Below are positions 36,154 to 45,321 of a DNA stretch of 64,000 bases, one piece after another. The notes beneath the pieces are model-generated. The model was not told the DNA's origin. It did not search any database and was given only the letters and a program-made list of their open reading frames with translations. The stretch comes from Plantago ovata (lineage: Eukaryota; Streptophyta; Magnoliopsida; Lamiales; Plantaginaceae), in the NCBI GenBank assembly GCA_028274465.1, contig CM051455.1:132590096-132654095 (forward strand), given 5' to 3'. Every line of letters starts with the position of its first letter. The stretch's first letter is position 1. Both the position numbers and the translations under genes were made by a program.

Positions 36154-36619
36154 TCAGCACTGATAAGCACACAAACACTTATCATCTGTCCAATTCAGGC
36201 AACGACACTGGGTACGAAGTGTTCGGACACCAAAAATATTCTGGCACTCTTCAGCGCAGAATCCGTCCGGATTAGGTTGATGCCCACAATAATTATCACG
36301 AGAAATTTCCGATGTACATATTTTGACGACGGCTTTTCCTGTGCCAACAAAATAATAAAAGACAAACAATTGAATAAAGTATTTTAATTACAAGAAGGTA
36401 ACTAAACGATATATGTTAATTAATTATGTAAAACAGTTTCATCGATCTATATAAAAGGTGGATTTGCAAACACATACACTACAATGCATACATAGATACA
36501 TACACAGATACACTTAATGATGAATGGAGATACAATACACAAGAATGCTAATTACCTGGTAAAGCCAATGCCATAAGAATGGTGGTACACACAACAATTG
36601 CGATGATCATGGCCTTCAT
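36154..36619 (-). CDS. Defensin-like secreted cysteine-rich peptide, copy 1
   Basis: Two exons on the minus strand, 36619-36556 and 36338-36154, with a 217-bp phase-1 GT-AG intron, encode 82 residues. Exon 1 encodes a signal peptide of about 21 residues (MKAMIIAIVVCTTILMALAL). Exon 2 encodes the mature peptide with nine cysteines, including CAEEC (C-x3-C), CRC and CLC (C-x-C), the spacing of cysteine-stabilised alpha-beta peptides. An intron just after the signal peptide is the standard layout of plant defensin-like genes. The peptide should be secreted; roles in the family are antimicrobial or cell signalling, and which applies here cannot be told. The nine-cysteine count is odd for the usual eight. 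A TATA box lies about 90 bp upstream. Both exons are intact, and the second copy 4.3 kb away encodes an identical product. Confidence 0.85.
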
Positions 36620-36707
36620 ATTATTTCACAAGTAGATTATCTATATCAACCTTTCCTTTGGTTTTCAATTGAAATATGAGATGACATATACGCTAGCTCG
36701 CGCTTCC

Positions 36708-36713
36708 TATATA
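36708..36713 (-). promoter_or_regulatory. TATA box of defensin-like copy 1
   Basis: CCTATATAGG at about 36,706-36,715, roughly 90 bp upstream of the start codon. It is conserved in the second copy (CTTATATAGG). Confidence 0.55.
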
Positions 36714-37599
36714 GGCATGAATAAAACTGGAAAATCCGTAAAAATCTGTTCTCATTTATTTGGCCAATAATTCATTTAAAAAAAAAAAAACGTGGCAAGA
36801 TATCAAAGGGATTTTTTTGTATTGATTACGATACTTATTATAAATTGTAAAATTTGGGAAATTTAAGAAATCAATCTCTATACATTAAAGAAGAACTATT
36901 TTGAAGCTCCTCATTGAGTCAAGTGTCATGTTCTCATTAGTTTATAATTTATTAATGTCACGTGTCATCATCTATGTCCGTATACATTCTACATTTTCCA
37001 TTCTTTTATTTATTATTAGCTCATTGTAATATTCATGTGAATATATACTTTTCTCATTTAGCTATAAAATTTATTATTTATAATTTTGATTTTCTTTTAA
37101 AAAGAAATCTATAATATTGACTTGTCTTCTCATTTAACAATAAAATTTCACGTTTTATTTCCCTTAATATTATATCTGCATATTCTATAAAAGAAGAACA
37201 TTTCAAACTTCCTTTTATATTATATAATATTAGTAATTCTTTATTATTAATTTTAATATTATTCATTACCTCAAGCATTGTAAAATTTATATTTATACTT
37301 TTGTATATCTATTAAAAAAGGAGAATAGTATACTTCCAACTTAATTCATCCACAAGACAATTGTTCTATTATGATGAGGGTTGGGTTCAGATGAAAAATA
37401 CGAAATTTTGGGTTCAGGATCCGATGATTTTTCTAACATCCTAATCTCCCATTAGATAATGAAAATTTTCCTTCTCATGTATCCTATTTTTATTAGTCCT
37501 TTTTCTATTTACCTACACGTGTTAGAAATTTATGAATTATTGGTACTTACTCAGTTCACATTCAATTATCTTCACAAAAGTATTATATTTTCACATTCA

Positions 37600-38090
37600 T
37601 CGTATCTAGCATTCAACACTAGATGTGTCCGACGGGTCTATTCCATAATACTTTAGAGTACAAATTGTATTTGATGGGTCTATTCCACAATAATTTAGAA
37701 TTGACCGTGTTCGAAAGGTCTATTCCGAAATAATTTAAAATTGACTATGTTCGACGGGTCTATTCCGCAATAATTTAGAATTTAGAACTATGTTTGACGG
37801 ATCTATTTCACAACACTTTTAGAGTACTAAATGTATTCGACAGTAGTTTAGAACGTTAACTGCGTTCGACTGGTAATTCGACAGTTGTTTAGAATACTAA
37901 TTGTGTCCGACGGATCTATCCTATAACAATTTAGAATACTAATTGTGTTCGACAAGTATATTCCACAATACTTTAGGGCACTAATTGTATTTGACGGGTC
38001 AATACTTTACAGCATTAATTGTGTTTATTCTATTCTACAATACTTTAGCGCTCTAACTGTGTTCGACGAGTTTATTCTACAATACTCTAA
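37600..38090 (+). repeat. Degenerate ~42-bp minisatellite in the Helitron
   Basis: Ten or more diverged copies of the phrase 'TTCGACGGGTCTATTCCACA' + 'ATAATTTAGAATACTAATTGTG' with indels. The array resumes after the MITE insertion (38,788-39,110). The same units form the Helitron tail at 25,216-25,440. Confidence 0.75.
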
Positions 38091-38784
38091 GGGCTGTTTG
38101 CAATAGTTTCAACTTAAAGTAAGTGGCTTAATTTAAGGAGAAGTTGGGAAAGTTGATTTATTAGAGAATTTGATGGGTGTTTGGAATATACTACTTAAAA
38201 GTTATAGGTAAGTTGTAGGAGTAGTATTTGCAAACCTAACTTTTTGGACAAAAGCAACGAAAATCCAACTTAATTTAAGGAGAAGCTGTTTAGTGGGTGT
38301 TTGCAACAGCTTAACTTATACAGATTATCACTTATTTTAAGGAGAAACAACTTTTTGAGTGTTTGTAACAGCTTATAAGCTGCTTAATTTTCTTGAATTA
38401 AGCTGGATAAGTTGAAGTTCGAGAAGTTGGGTTTCGTACCTCCTTCAACAACTTCTCCTTAATTTAAGCTGAATTTTAGTTGTTTTTGTCCAAAAAGTTA
38501 GATTTGCAAATACTACTCCTACAACTTTTAAGTAGTTTTTTGCAAACACCCATCAAAATTCTCTAATAATCCAACTTTACCAACTTCTCCTTAAATTAAG
38601 CTACTTAATTTTAAGTTGAAGCTATTGGAAACACCCCTTAAAGGAGGTACAACCAGTTTCAACTTATCCAACTTAATTTAAGAGAATCTGCCAACTTATA
38701 AGCTGTTGCAAACACTCAAAAAGTTGCTTCTACCTAAAATAAATGATATATTGGATAAGTTAAGTTGTTGCAAACACCCACTAA
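38091..38784. repeat. Two interleaved foldback (MITE-like) inverted repeats
   Basis: Arm A (38,091-38,289, starts GGGCTGTTTGCAATAG) pairs with A' (about 38,456-38,637, ends CTATTGGAAACACCCC). Arm B (38,291-38,452, starts TAGTGGGTGTTTGCAACAGC) pairs with B' (38,641-38,784, ends TTGCAAACACCCACTA). The order is A-B-A'-B', so the palindromes are interleaved rather than nested. No ORF. It interrupts the minisatellite array. Confidence 0.8.
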
Positions 38785-39200
38785 AGCACTAATTAACTGT
38801 GTTCGACTGGTCTAAGTACTAATTGCATTCAGCTGATCTATTCCACATTACTTTATAGTAACTTTGTTCGATGGGTTGTTCTTCAATAACTTAGAGCACT
38901 AACTCTTTTCAACATATCTATTACACATATATGTAGAGGACTAATTACGTTGAATGTGTTTATTCCAAAATAAATAAAAACACTATGTTTGATAATTCAT
39001 TTCGCAATATTTAGAATACTTACTTTGTTCGATAGATTTACTTCACAATAATTTAAAAGTATTATCATATTCAATGAGACTATTCCGTAAAATATGTTCA
39101 ATAAAAATGAGATAACACGCCCTCATCAATTTTAATTGGTTTTCATTTATGATCTGCAAAACTATTATTCCCCGTCGAATTTCGACGGGTTATTTACTAG

Positions 39201-39565
39201 TTATCTTACAAAGCAATTATGTTACAGGTTCTAATTTCGTTTTTATCTTTCTTAGTTGAACAATTACATTTAACCCCATCAACGACAAAATCTACCTGAC
39301 CGTTATTCATATTTTGAAATGTTTCGTCCAAACAAGGCCTTGGCTTCTTTTTTTTTTATAATCATTTTTTCTTTTTTTTTAAAAAAAAATCTTTTTCTTT
39401 ATCTGTTCTCTTTTGTTTTTTATTCATCTTGTTCTTGTTACAGTTCCGGTACCGGAGCTATAAAGTCAAAGCTATTGTTGCAAACAACAGCTCCAGTCGG
39501 AGCTGTTTGCAGTACCGAATCCAGCACTTTTAAAATGCAGAAGGAGGAAAAAAAAAAAGGACTTA
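39201..39565. repeat. Copy of the Helitron 3' flank (matches 25,548-25,915)
   Basis: Near-identical to the left part of the foldback element at 25.5-26.2 kb, including the hairpin near 39,482-39,512. It stops at GGACTTATTTTGAATAT, where the defensin block begins. Confidence 0.8.
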
Positions 39566-40443
39566 TTTTGAATATATTCTAATTCCAAGCATCCTTACAA
39601 ATCCAGCGATATGTGTTTTTAGTGTCATTCGAAATTGTAAACAAGCATCACCGGTAGCGTCACTGAAAGCATCATCGAAAATACTCCAGTAAACATGATT
39701 AAGTGAGAGTGATGATGCTTGATATTTTAATATGTATTTGACTAATTGAGAGATACGTGAGATATTGTGGTTTGTTGAAGAGAATTTAGAAATTTTAATT
39801 AACCGTATTAATGTACTAAAATTAGGAGTATCACCAATTTGTAATAAAGTATTTAGGTTACACTAACTAATTTGATAGAAACTATTAAAAGTATCATTAA
39901 TTTGTAATAATTCTTTTCTTAAAAAAAGCTCGACAACGTCGAAAGAGGGGTGTAACTAAGCTCTTTGGTGTTCAGATTAGTCCTCCTGTTCTAATGTAGC
40001 GTGTCTGAGGATCGGAGCCATGGAGAAGAGATCGAGGTGGTGCTCGCAGTCGGCAGACGGACAGTTGATGGTGGCAATGAATGGATTGTTGTTCAGATAG
40101 CAGCGGCGATTCGCGAGAAGAGAGAGAGAAAAGAAAGAAAGAAGAAATAAGAAAATGGAGCGGGTTTTAATGGAATAGGGTCGGGTCATGTAGATCCACA
40201 AAATTTTAATGTTGTGTGGTAAATTGCACAATAATCCAGTTTTTAATAGATGTCTTCTTTCCTGAGACTTTGCGAAAAAAGTGTTTAGTAAATTGATATA
40301 ACTCTTTTTAGTCCACGCTAATTTGATAGAAAATAGCACCAATTTGATAATTCCTCCGTAAAATGCATCGAGAAACTAACAATGTCTAATATGGTAATTT
40401 ACTGCATTGAGAAAATGAGAAAATGAGAATCTGTCCTCCAAAT

Positions 40444-40914
40444 TCAGCACTGATAAGCACACAAACACTTATCATCTGTCCAATTCAGGCAACGACACTG
40501 GGTACGAAGTGTTCGGACACCAAAAATATTTTGGCACTCTTCAGCGCAGAATCCGTCCGGATTAGGTTGATGCCCACAATAATTATCACGAGAAATTTCC
40601 GATGTACATATTTTGACGACGGCTTTTCCTGTGCCAACAAATAATAAAAGACAAACAATTGAATAAAGTATTTTAATTACAAGAAAGTAACTAAACGATA
40701 TATGTTAATTAATTATGTAAAACAGTTTCATCGATCTATAAAAGGTGGATTTGCATACACATACACTACAATGCATATATATATACATACATACATACAC
40801 AGATACACTTAATGATGAATGGAGATACAGTATACAAGAATGCTAATTACCTGGTAAAGCCAATGCCATAAGAATGGTGGTACACACAACAATTGCGATG
40901 ATCATGGCCTTCAT
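40444..40914 (-). CDS. Defensin-like secreted cysteine-rich peptide, copy 2
   Basis: Exons 40914-40851 and 40628-40444 on the minus strand, intron 222 bp, phase 1. The encoded 82-residue precursor is identical to copy 1. The one coding difference I found is silent (CAA for CAG in the glutamine after CAEEC). The intron and flanks differ slightly more, including a TA/TACA repeat in the intron near 40,776-40,799. Signal peptide, nine cysteines, splice sites and TATA box (41,000-41,005) are all kept, so both copies could be expressed. Confidence 0.85.
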
Positions 40915-40999
40915 ATTTCACAAGTAGATTATCTATATCAACCTTTCCTTTGGTTTTCAATTGAAATATTAGATGACATATACGCTATCTCGCGCTTCT

Positions 41000-41005
41000 T
41001 ATATA
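41000..41005 (-). promoter_or_regulatory. TATA box of defensin-like copy 2
   Basis: CTTATATAGG about 86-95 bp upstream of the start codon, at the same place as in copy 1. Confidence 0.5.
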
Positions 41006-41164
41006 GGCATCAATAAAAGTGGAAATCCGTAAAAATCTGTTCTCATTTATTTGGCCAATAATTGATTTAAGAAAAAAAAACGTGGCAAGATCAAAGGGAT
41101 TCTCTTGTATTGATTACGATACGTCGATACTTATTATAAATTGTAAGTTTTGGGAAATTTAATA

Positions 41165-42640
41165 AAGCAATTAGAGTAAGTATTATAGTAGACTAGTCTT
41201 TCCTATAATTATAGGAAGGACCGATCCTATATGCAACCCAGAAAACTGAACCAAAAGCTCCCGGTTCAGGCGAACCGGTTTAGAAAAAACCGATTACGAA
41301 AACCGGGTATAAATATCCCGAGAAATAGAAATCTAATTCAAAAAATCAGACAATTTGCTCGAGATCACACATAGTCACCGTGTTTTTGCCGCCGCGAAAA
41401 AGCTTCTCCGATCATCTCAAAGCATCGATCAAATCGTCTTCGAGCTTTTGATGTAGTTTTCATCATGTTTCAGGTAAGAATTGTCATGAATTTTACAAAA
41501 ATGAGGTTCAATTTAACCTAATTTTAAGATTTGATACATTTGAGCTCAATTTTTTTTTATCGTAGCTTGGATTCCAGTACCGATCTGATACATTCGAGGA
41601 TTTCGATGATGAATTTGAGGTGAAACTTTTTCACTATTCTGTTAATTTTAGCTTTGATTTCACTATGAGATGCTTGTAACCTTTTTTTAGCTTTTGTTTT
41701 TGCTCATAGGCTGGTTTTACAAGCTAGGTTTAATAATCAATACTTTTTTTAGGATTTAATCGGAGCTGATGTTGATGAAACTGATGAACGTGATGGAATT
41801 GATGACTAATGTGATGTGAATTCGAATGTTGCTGTTGAATCGGACGAAGAAGAAGATCAAATCGGTACGTTATCCCCTTTCTGTAACTATGATTTTGATG
41901 AAATTGATGAACATGATCGATTTTGATGAAATCCGTATGTTATTCATTCGAATTTGCTGCAGTAATAGATATCTATGTTCCGCTATAGGTTATTTAGTTC
42001 ATATACAGAGTGTATTGTTTTCGTATTTGGTGTATTTAAGCCAATAACTATTTTTTTGCAAGGGATTTTAATTAGTTTCTGGTGAATTAATTAGGTTGTA
42101 TCTGGGGGTTTTAGGTTGTATCTGGGGATGTAACTCATATCTGGAGGTTTTAATTTATTTGTAATCCACAAAGCTAACATTTATGCTACCTCTGTTCAGT
42201 ATTTCACTATTTTAGTTCGTTGCATAGTTGAGCAATATAATAGTAATATATTGTACAGCAATATCCTCATGTGTCATCATCAATCGCAAACAAGGCTCAC
42301 ATCAACAACGTAACCTTTCTCGACTCACAAACTAATTGTCTTCTACTTCTTCAGTAAAGTCGTCCATTCACACGAGTAGTGGTGGTCTTCTTTAACTATT
42401 TGCTGCTTACGTATGGATAATTTGATGAATTTAATTTATTCCTTTCTTCAACTTATGCTCTTCCAATATACTTTAAAAAAAAAAAAATTGAAACAGATAC
42501 GAAGAAGCATTCATTAGACATTTCAAATACTCCATTAACTAACATACTACAGTACGACTTTTAGAATTAGTAATATAAGTAACAACTAATTTTATTACAA
42601 ACTGCCGCTTAAAAAAAAGTAACAACTAATTTTATTACAA
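41165..42640. other. Intergenic DNA with a small acidic gene fragment
   Basis: Apart from the putative three-exon frame at 41,465-41,809 nothing coding is recognised. Near 41,260-41,310 an inverted CCGGTT-type phrase repeats. The rest is AT-rich. Confidence 0.45.
41465..41809 (+). pseudogene. Putative small acidic gene or 5' fragment of a FAR1/MULE-type gene
   Basis: Three exons with good borders (41465-41473, 41566-41619, 41753-41809) join in frame to 39 residues: MFQ, then LGFQYRSDTFEDFDDEFE, then DLIGADVDETDERDGIDD and a stop. Just after the stop the same style continues in frame (NVAVESDEEEDQI) up to a possible donor GTACG at about 41,863. This suggests a longer acidic N-terminus interrupted by a premature stop. 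A TATA-like TATAAATAT lies at 41,307-41,315. The acidic lead resembles the N-terminal part of FAR1-related transposase-derived proteins, but no DNA-binding or transposase domain follows here. The assignment is tentative. Confidence 0.35.
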
Positions 42641-42654
42641 ATTGCTAATTAGTA

Positions 42655-44343
42655 CTAGTACCATTTATATGCAATCCAAAGAAGACATAAAAGCGGTAAA
42701 AAATAAAAAGTTACAGCTAAATAAAATTTTGCTGTGTAAAAACTGTCTAAACTGCCGCGAGGCTGGCCCAGCGACTCCTGAAGCTCATCTTGTGAGATTT
42801 CGGGCTTGTATGAGCACACGATGCGCCATGACCCCTTCGCATATAAATATTCATCGTCATTGAGTGGATATCTCCTGGGGGAGATTCTCCTCGGACCTCC
42901 ACATTCGAAGTCTCGGCCCATGCAGAAGTCTCTTGGGACCCGAACTGTGGAATTCCTATTCCCGACATATAAAAAAAATAACGCCATATCGTCGGCTGTC
43001 AGGTAACCGCCTCGGCAACAGTCTCCCGCCCATGATTCGGAAGGGACTGAGGGAAGCAGGTCCACAAACACGGGGGACCTGGCACAACAGTGCAGACTAT
43101 GGCTCTTGTCAGCGTAATGCTGACAAGAGCCATTGTCTACTGCCCTTGCCCCCCTGGTGGAATAGATTACCTCTTGACCCCACCAGGTCCACCCGATCTG
43201 CCATTGGTGGGGTCCGCCAGTTATTGTTTTGTGGTTGTTTTGTATCTCTACCGAAACCTATATATTAATTTGCGTGGTATACAATAATTAGATTATTATT
43301 TGGAAGTTAAATGATTTATAGGGAAGTACGGGCGTAAGATAAATAAAATTAAAGAAGGATGTGTTAATTTACTTGGGTAAACAACACAAAACACCCTCCA
43401 ATTATTATAAACTAACGCGAAAACATCCTCAATTATTTAAATTGCAACCAGAACCCCGATTTATACTAAAGTCTGCACCATATATCCTGGCCATTCAAAC
43501 TCACACAGCGTGGGTTACACGCAGCTCTAGTGAGATTGGTATCTGGATTTTTATAATTTACTTGTTACAATTAGCTTAGTTGTAATTATTCAATGTGGCC
43601 ATGTGAGATTTTTTTTTTATCCCTATTGTTTCTTTTCACTTTGAAATTACCTTTTTTTACGTTTTTTTAATTGCAAATAGTTGTATACTAAAACCCCCAT
43701 TTTCAATTTTTCATTATTCAAAAAATGCCTATAAAATATATTAATAAAAGATTTAATAAAATTAAATAATAAAAACTTTAAGGATTAAAAGTTTTTAGTA
43801 GGTCTTATTAAAAAATTACTTTACACTCATATGATGAGTATAAAATAAATTTTGTTAATATTTAAGTAACCTACTTGGTCCCTTGCGTAATTATAAACAT
43901 CAAATTAATTATAAAGTATAATGAAAAATAATTTTAACAATTATACTATAAAAGTATAAACAAGGTTGACAAGCGGATACCCAAGTTCAAGTGTACTATT
44001 CCTATAAAATTTAAAAGCAAATAATGTTTTTTTTTAACTTTATGTACTTGTAGAGTAAAGTGGGTAAAGTGAAATCTTATAATTTGTTTGTAAAGTGGAA
44101 CATTATTAATTTTACATATCTATAAAATCATCAGTCAAGTTTATCTTGCGATAAAGTTAATTTAATTGAATAATTTATATTATACGTAATGATAATGATG
44201 TATAGTAGTTGAAGAAATTTACTTACATCCTGTGCAAATTCTCGAAAACCGAGAACATTCCATGTAATCAGAATGTTCTCGGCGGTAGATGCATGTCCGG
44301 CGGATACTGTGGCGATCAGCAGGAAGGATACTGTGGCGATCAC
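42655..44343 (-). pseudogene. COBRA-like gene, 5' and 3' defective
   Basis: Exon 1 (44,343-44,227) encodes a hydrophobic lead and ENILITWNVLGFREFAQD. Exon 2 (43,257-42,655) begins VSVEIQNNHK and contains GWTWWGQEVIYS, a CC pair, VDLLPSVPSESWAGDCCRGG and NSTVRVPRDFCMGRDFECGG. These match COBRA-family landmarks (the LGWTWxxxEVIWS segment, HCC...VDLLPG, CCKGG, NKTVRVPKNF). COBRA proteins are GPI-anchored wall proteins acting in cellulose orientation. Defects: the expected start codon reads GTG, with no in-frame ATG before an upstream stop; exon 1 has a short tandem duplication of its signal-peptide codons (ATCGCCACAGTATCC twice); after WRIVCSYK the frame leaves the family, lacks the CCVS motif and the GPI-signal region, and ends in an unrelated hydrophobic tail. 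A truncated pseudogene is most likely. The 969-bp intron has intact GT-AG ends. Confidence 0.72.
43099..43133. repeat. Perfect 15-bp inverted repeat in COBRA-like exon 2
   Basis: ATGGCTCTTGTCAGC, a 5-base loop GTAAT, then GCTGACAAGAGCCAT. It lies within the coding frame, so part of the peptide NGSCQHYADKSH is encoded by the hairpin. Confidence 0.95.
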
Positions 44344-45320
44344 GTAACAATATGCCTCCGTACCTGAGGAGACTTAACTATTAAATGGGTAAAAATCATA
44401 AAAGCCCCTCCAATTATTAAAAACAAACACAAATCCCCCACCATTATCTAAATTTCACCAAACCCCATATTTATATCTAACACTGCATCTAAATTTTAGT
44501 CGAAAGATAAAATGAGAATGGTTCAAAATTTTAGAGTCTTACGTCCGGATCGGTGTTGGATAGCTGGGCGGTAATTCTGTTTCTGCAGCTGCCGTAGACT
44601 GTTCTGTTTCAGTGGCTTCATTTTTCTGTGTTTAGGTGGTGACGTGGGCTTATGCTTTTTATTCCTGCGGTTGATGTCTGTGCTCGTACAGTGTTGGTGA
44701 ATGGTGATGGTTTGCTTTGTGGACTGTTTTGATCTCTTGGATGATTGAGTTTAAGTTAACTGACTTTTATGTGTGTCAGGTTTAGTAGTGGAGACTTTTG
44801 TACTATGCTTGTGGTGCTCTCTTCCTGAATTAAGCTGGGTATATATATATAATGTGCATGTCTTCTTCTTTTCTTGGATGATTGGGTCGTACCCTACGTA
44901 CTAGGTAGCTTCTGCTAATTAATTTCCTAATTAAGAGACTAATTAAATAATTAATTAAATAGTATAAATACTACCTAGTTTAGCAATTATAAATTTGCGA
45001 TCTGAAGATAACTAAACCATTAGTACTAACTGTAATAGTAATATCAACCGATTGATTAGTTATAGAAGTATCTAGCTAGCTAGATTTTTTTTTTAATGGA
45101 GTATTAGTGATTATTAATTAATTTGTAGAAGATTGAACAAAGACGATAAATAATTCATATACGTACGGATGTGGTCCTTTTGTTTGGTTCGGATTTTATC
45201 TTGCGGTGCCTTGGTCCCTCTCTGGATGGTCTGGCTGTTGCTGTTTCTCTTGGTTGGATGCATGGGGCAATTACTTGGTTACTCTGGCTTTTTAGGCTAG
45301 TTACTGTATTTCCAGTGAGG
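44344..45320. other. Non-coding DNA upstream of the COBRA-like pseudogene
   Basis: About 44,388-44,490 is a diverged copy of 43,368-43,475 (in the COBRA-like intron), a phrase with CACCCTCCAATTATT. The rest is AT-rich, with a T/G-rich stretch 44,540-44,830. No gene was recognised. Confidence 0.5.
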
Positions 45321-45321
45321 G

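Larger units (their letters stand above)
35208..36874. repeat. Defensin block, copy 1 of a segmental duplication
   Basis: Near-identical to 39,559-41,164 across the whole gene, its promoter, its intron and ~450 bp of 3' flank. Copy 1 has an extra ~50-bp partial tandem repeat near 35,265-35,315 (CATCCTTACAAAT twice). The right end meets the Helitron that starts at 36,875. Confidence 0.9.
36875..39200 (+). mobile_element. Helitron, 2.3 kb, non-autonomous
   Basis: The 5' end TCTCTATACATTAAAG follows an A (36,874). The 3' end has a perfect hairpin CCCGTCGAATTTCGACGGG (39,171-39,189), a short AT spacer and terminal CTAG (39,197-39,200) followed by T. Insertion between A and T without duplication, a 5' TC and a 3' hairpin plus CTRR are the Helitron signature. 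Two further 5'-end-like starts occur inside (37,194 TCTATAAAAG and 37,318 TCTATTAAAAAAG), so the stretch may be nested Helitrons with the innermost at 37,318-39,200. No Rep/helicase is encoded. The interior holds a ~42-bp minisatellite and a foldback MITE pair. Confidence 0.75.
39559..41164. repeat. Defensin block, copy 2 of a segmental duplication
   Basis: Direct-orientation copy of 35,226-36,874 with few substitutions and small indels. The right end of the similarity (AAATTTAATAAAGCAA) corresponds to the base pair where the Helitron begins in copy 1. Confidence 0.9.

Noticed and set aside
36133..36387. Plus-strand ORF opposite the defensin-like exon
   Set aside because: Antisense shadow; the minus strand has the signal peptide, splice sites and cysteine pattern.
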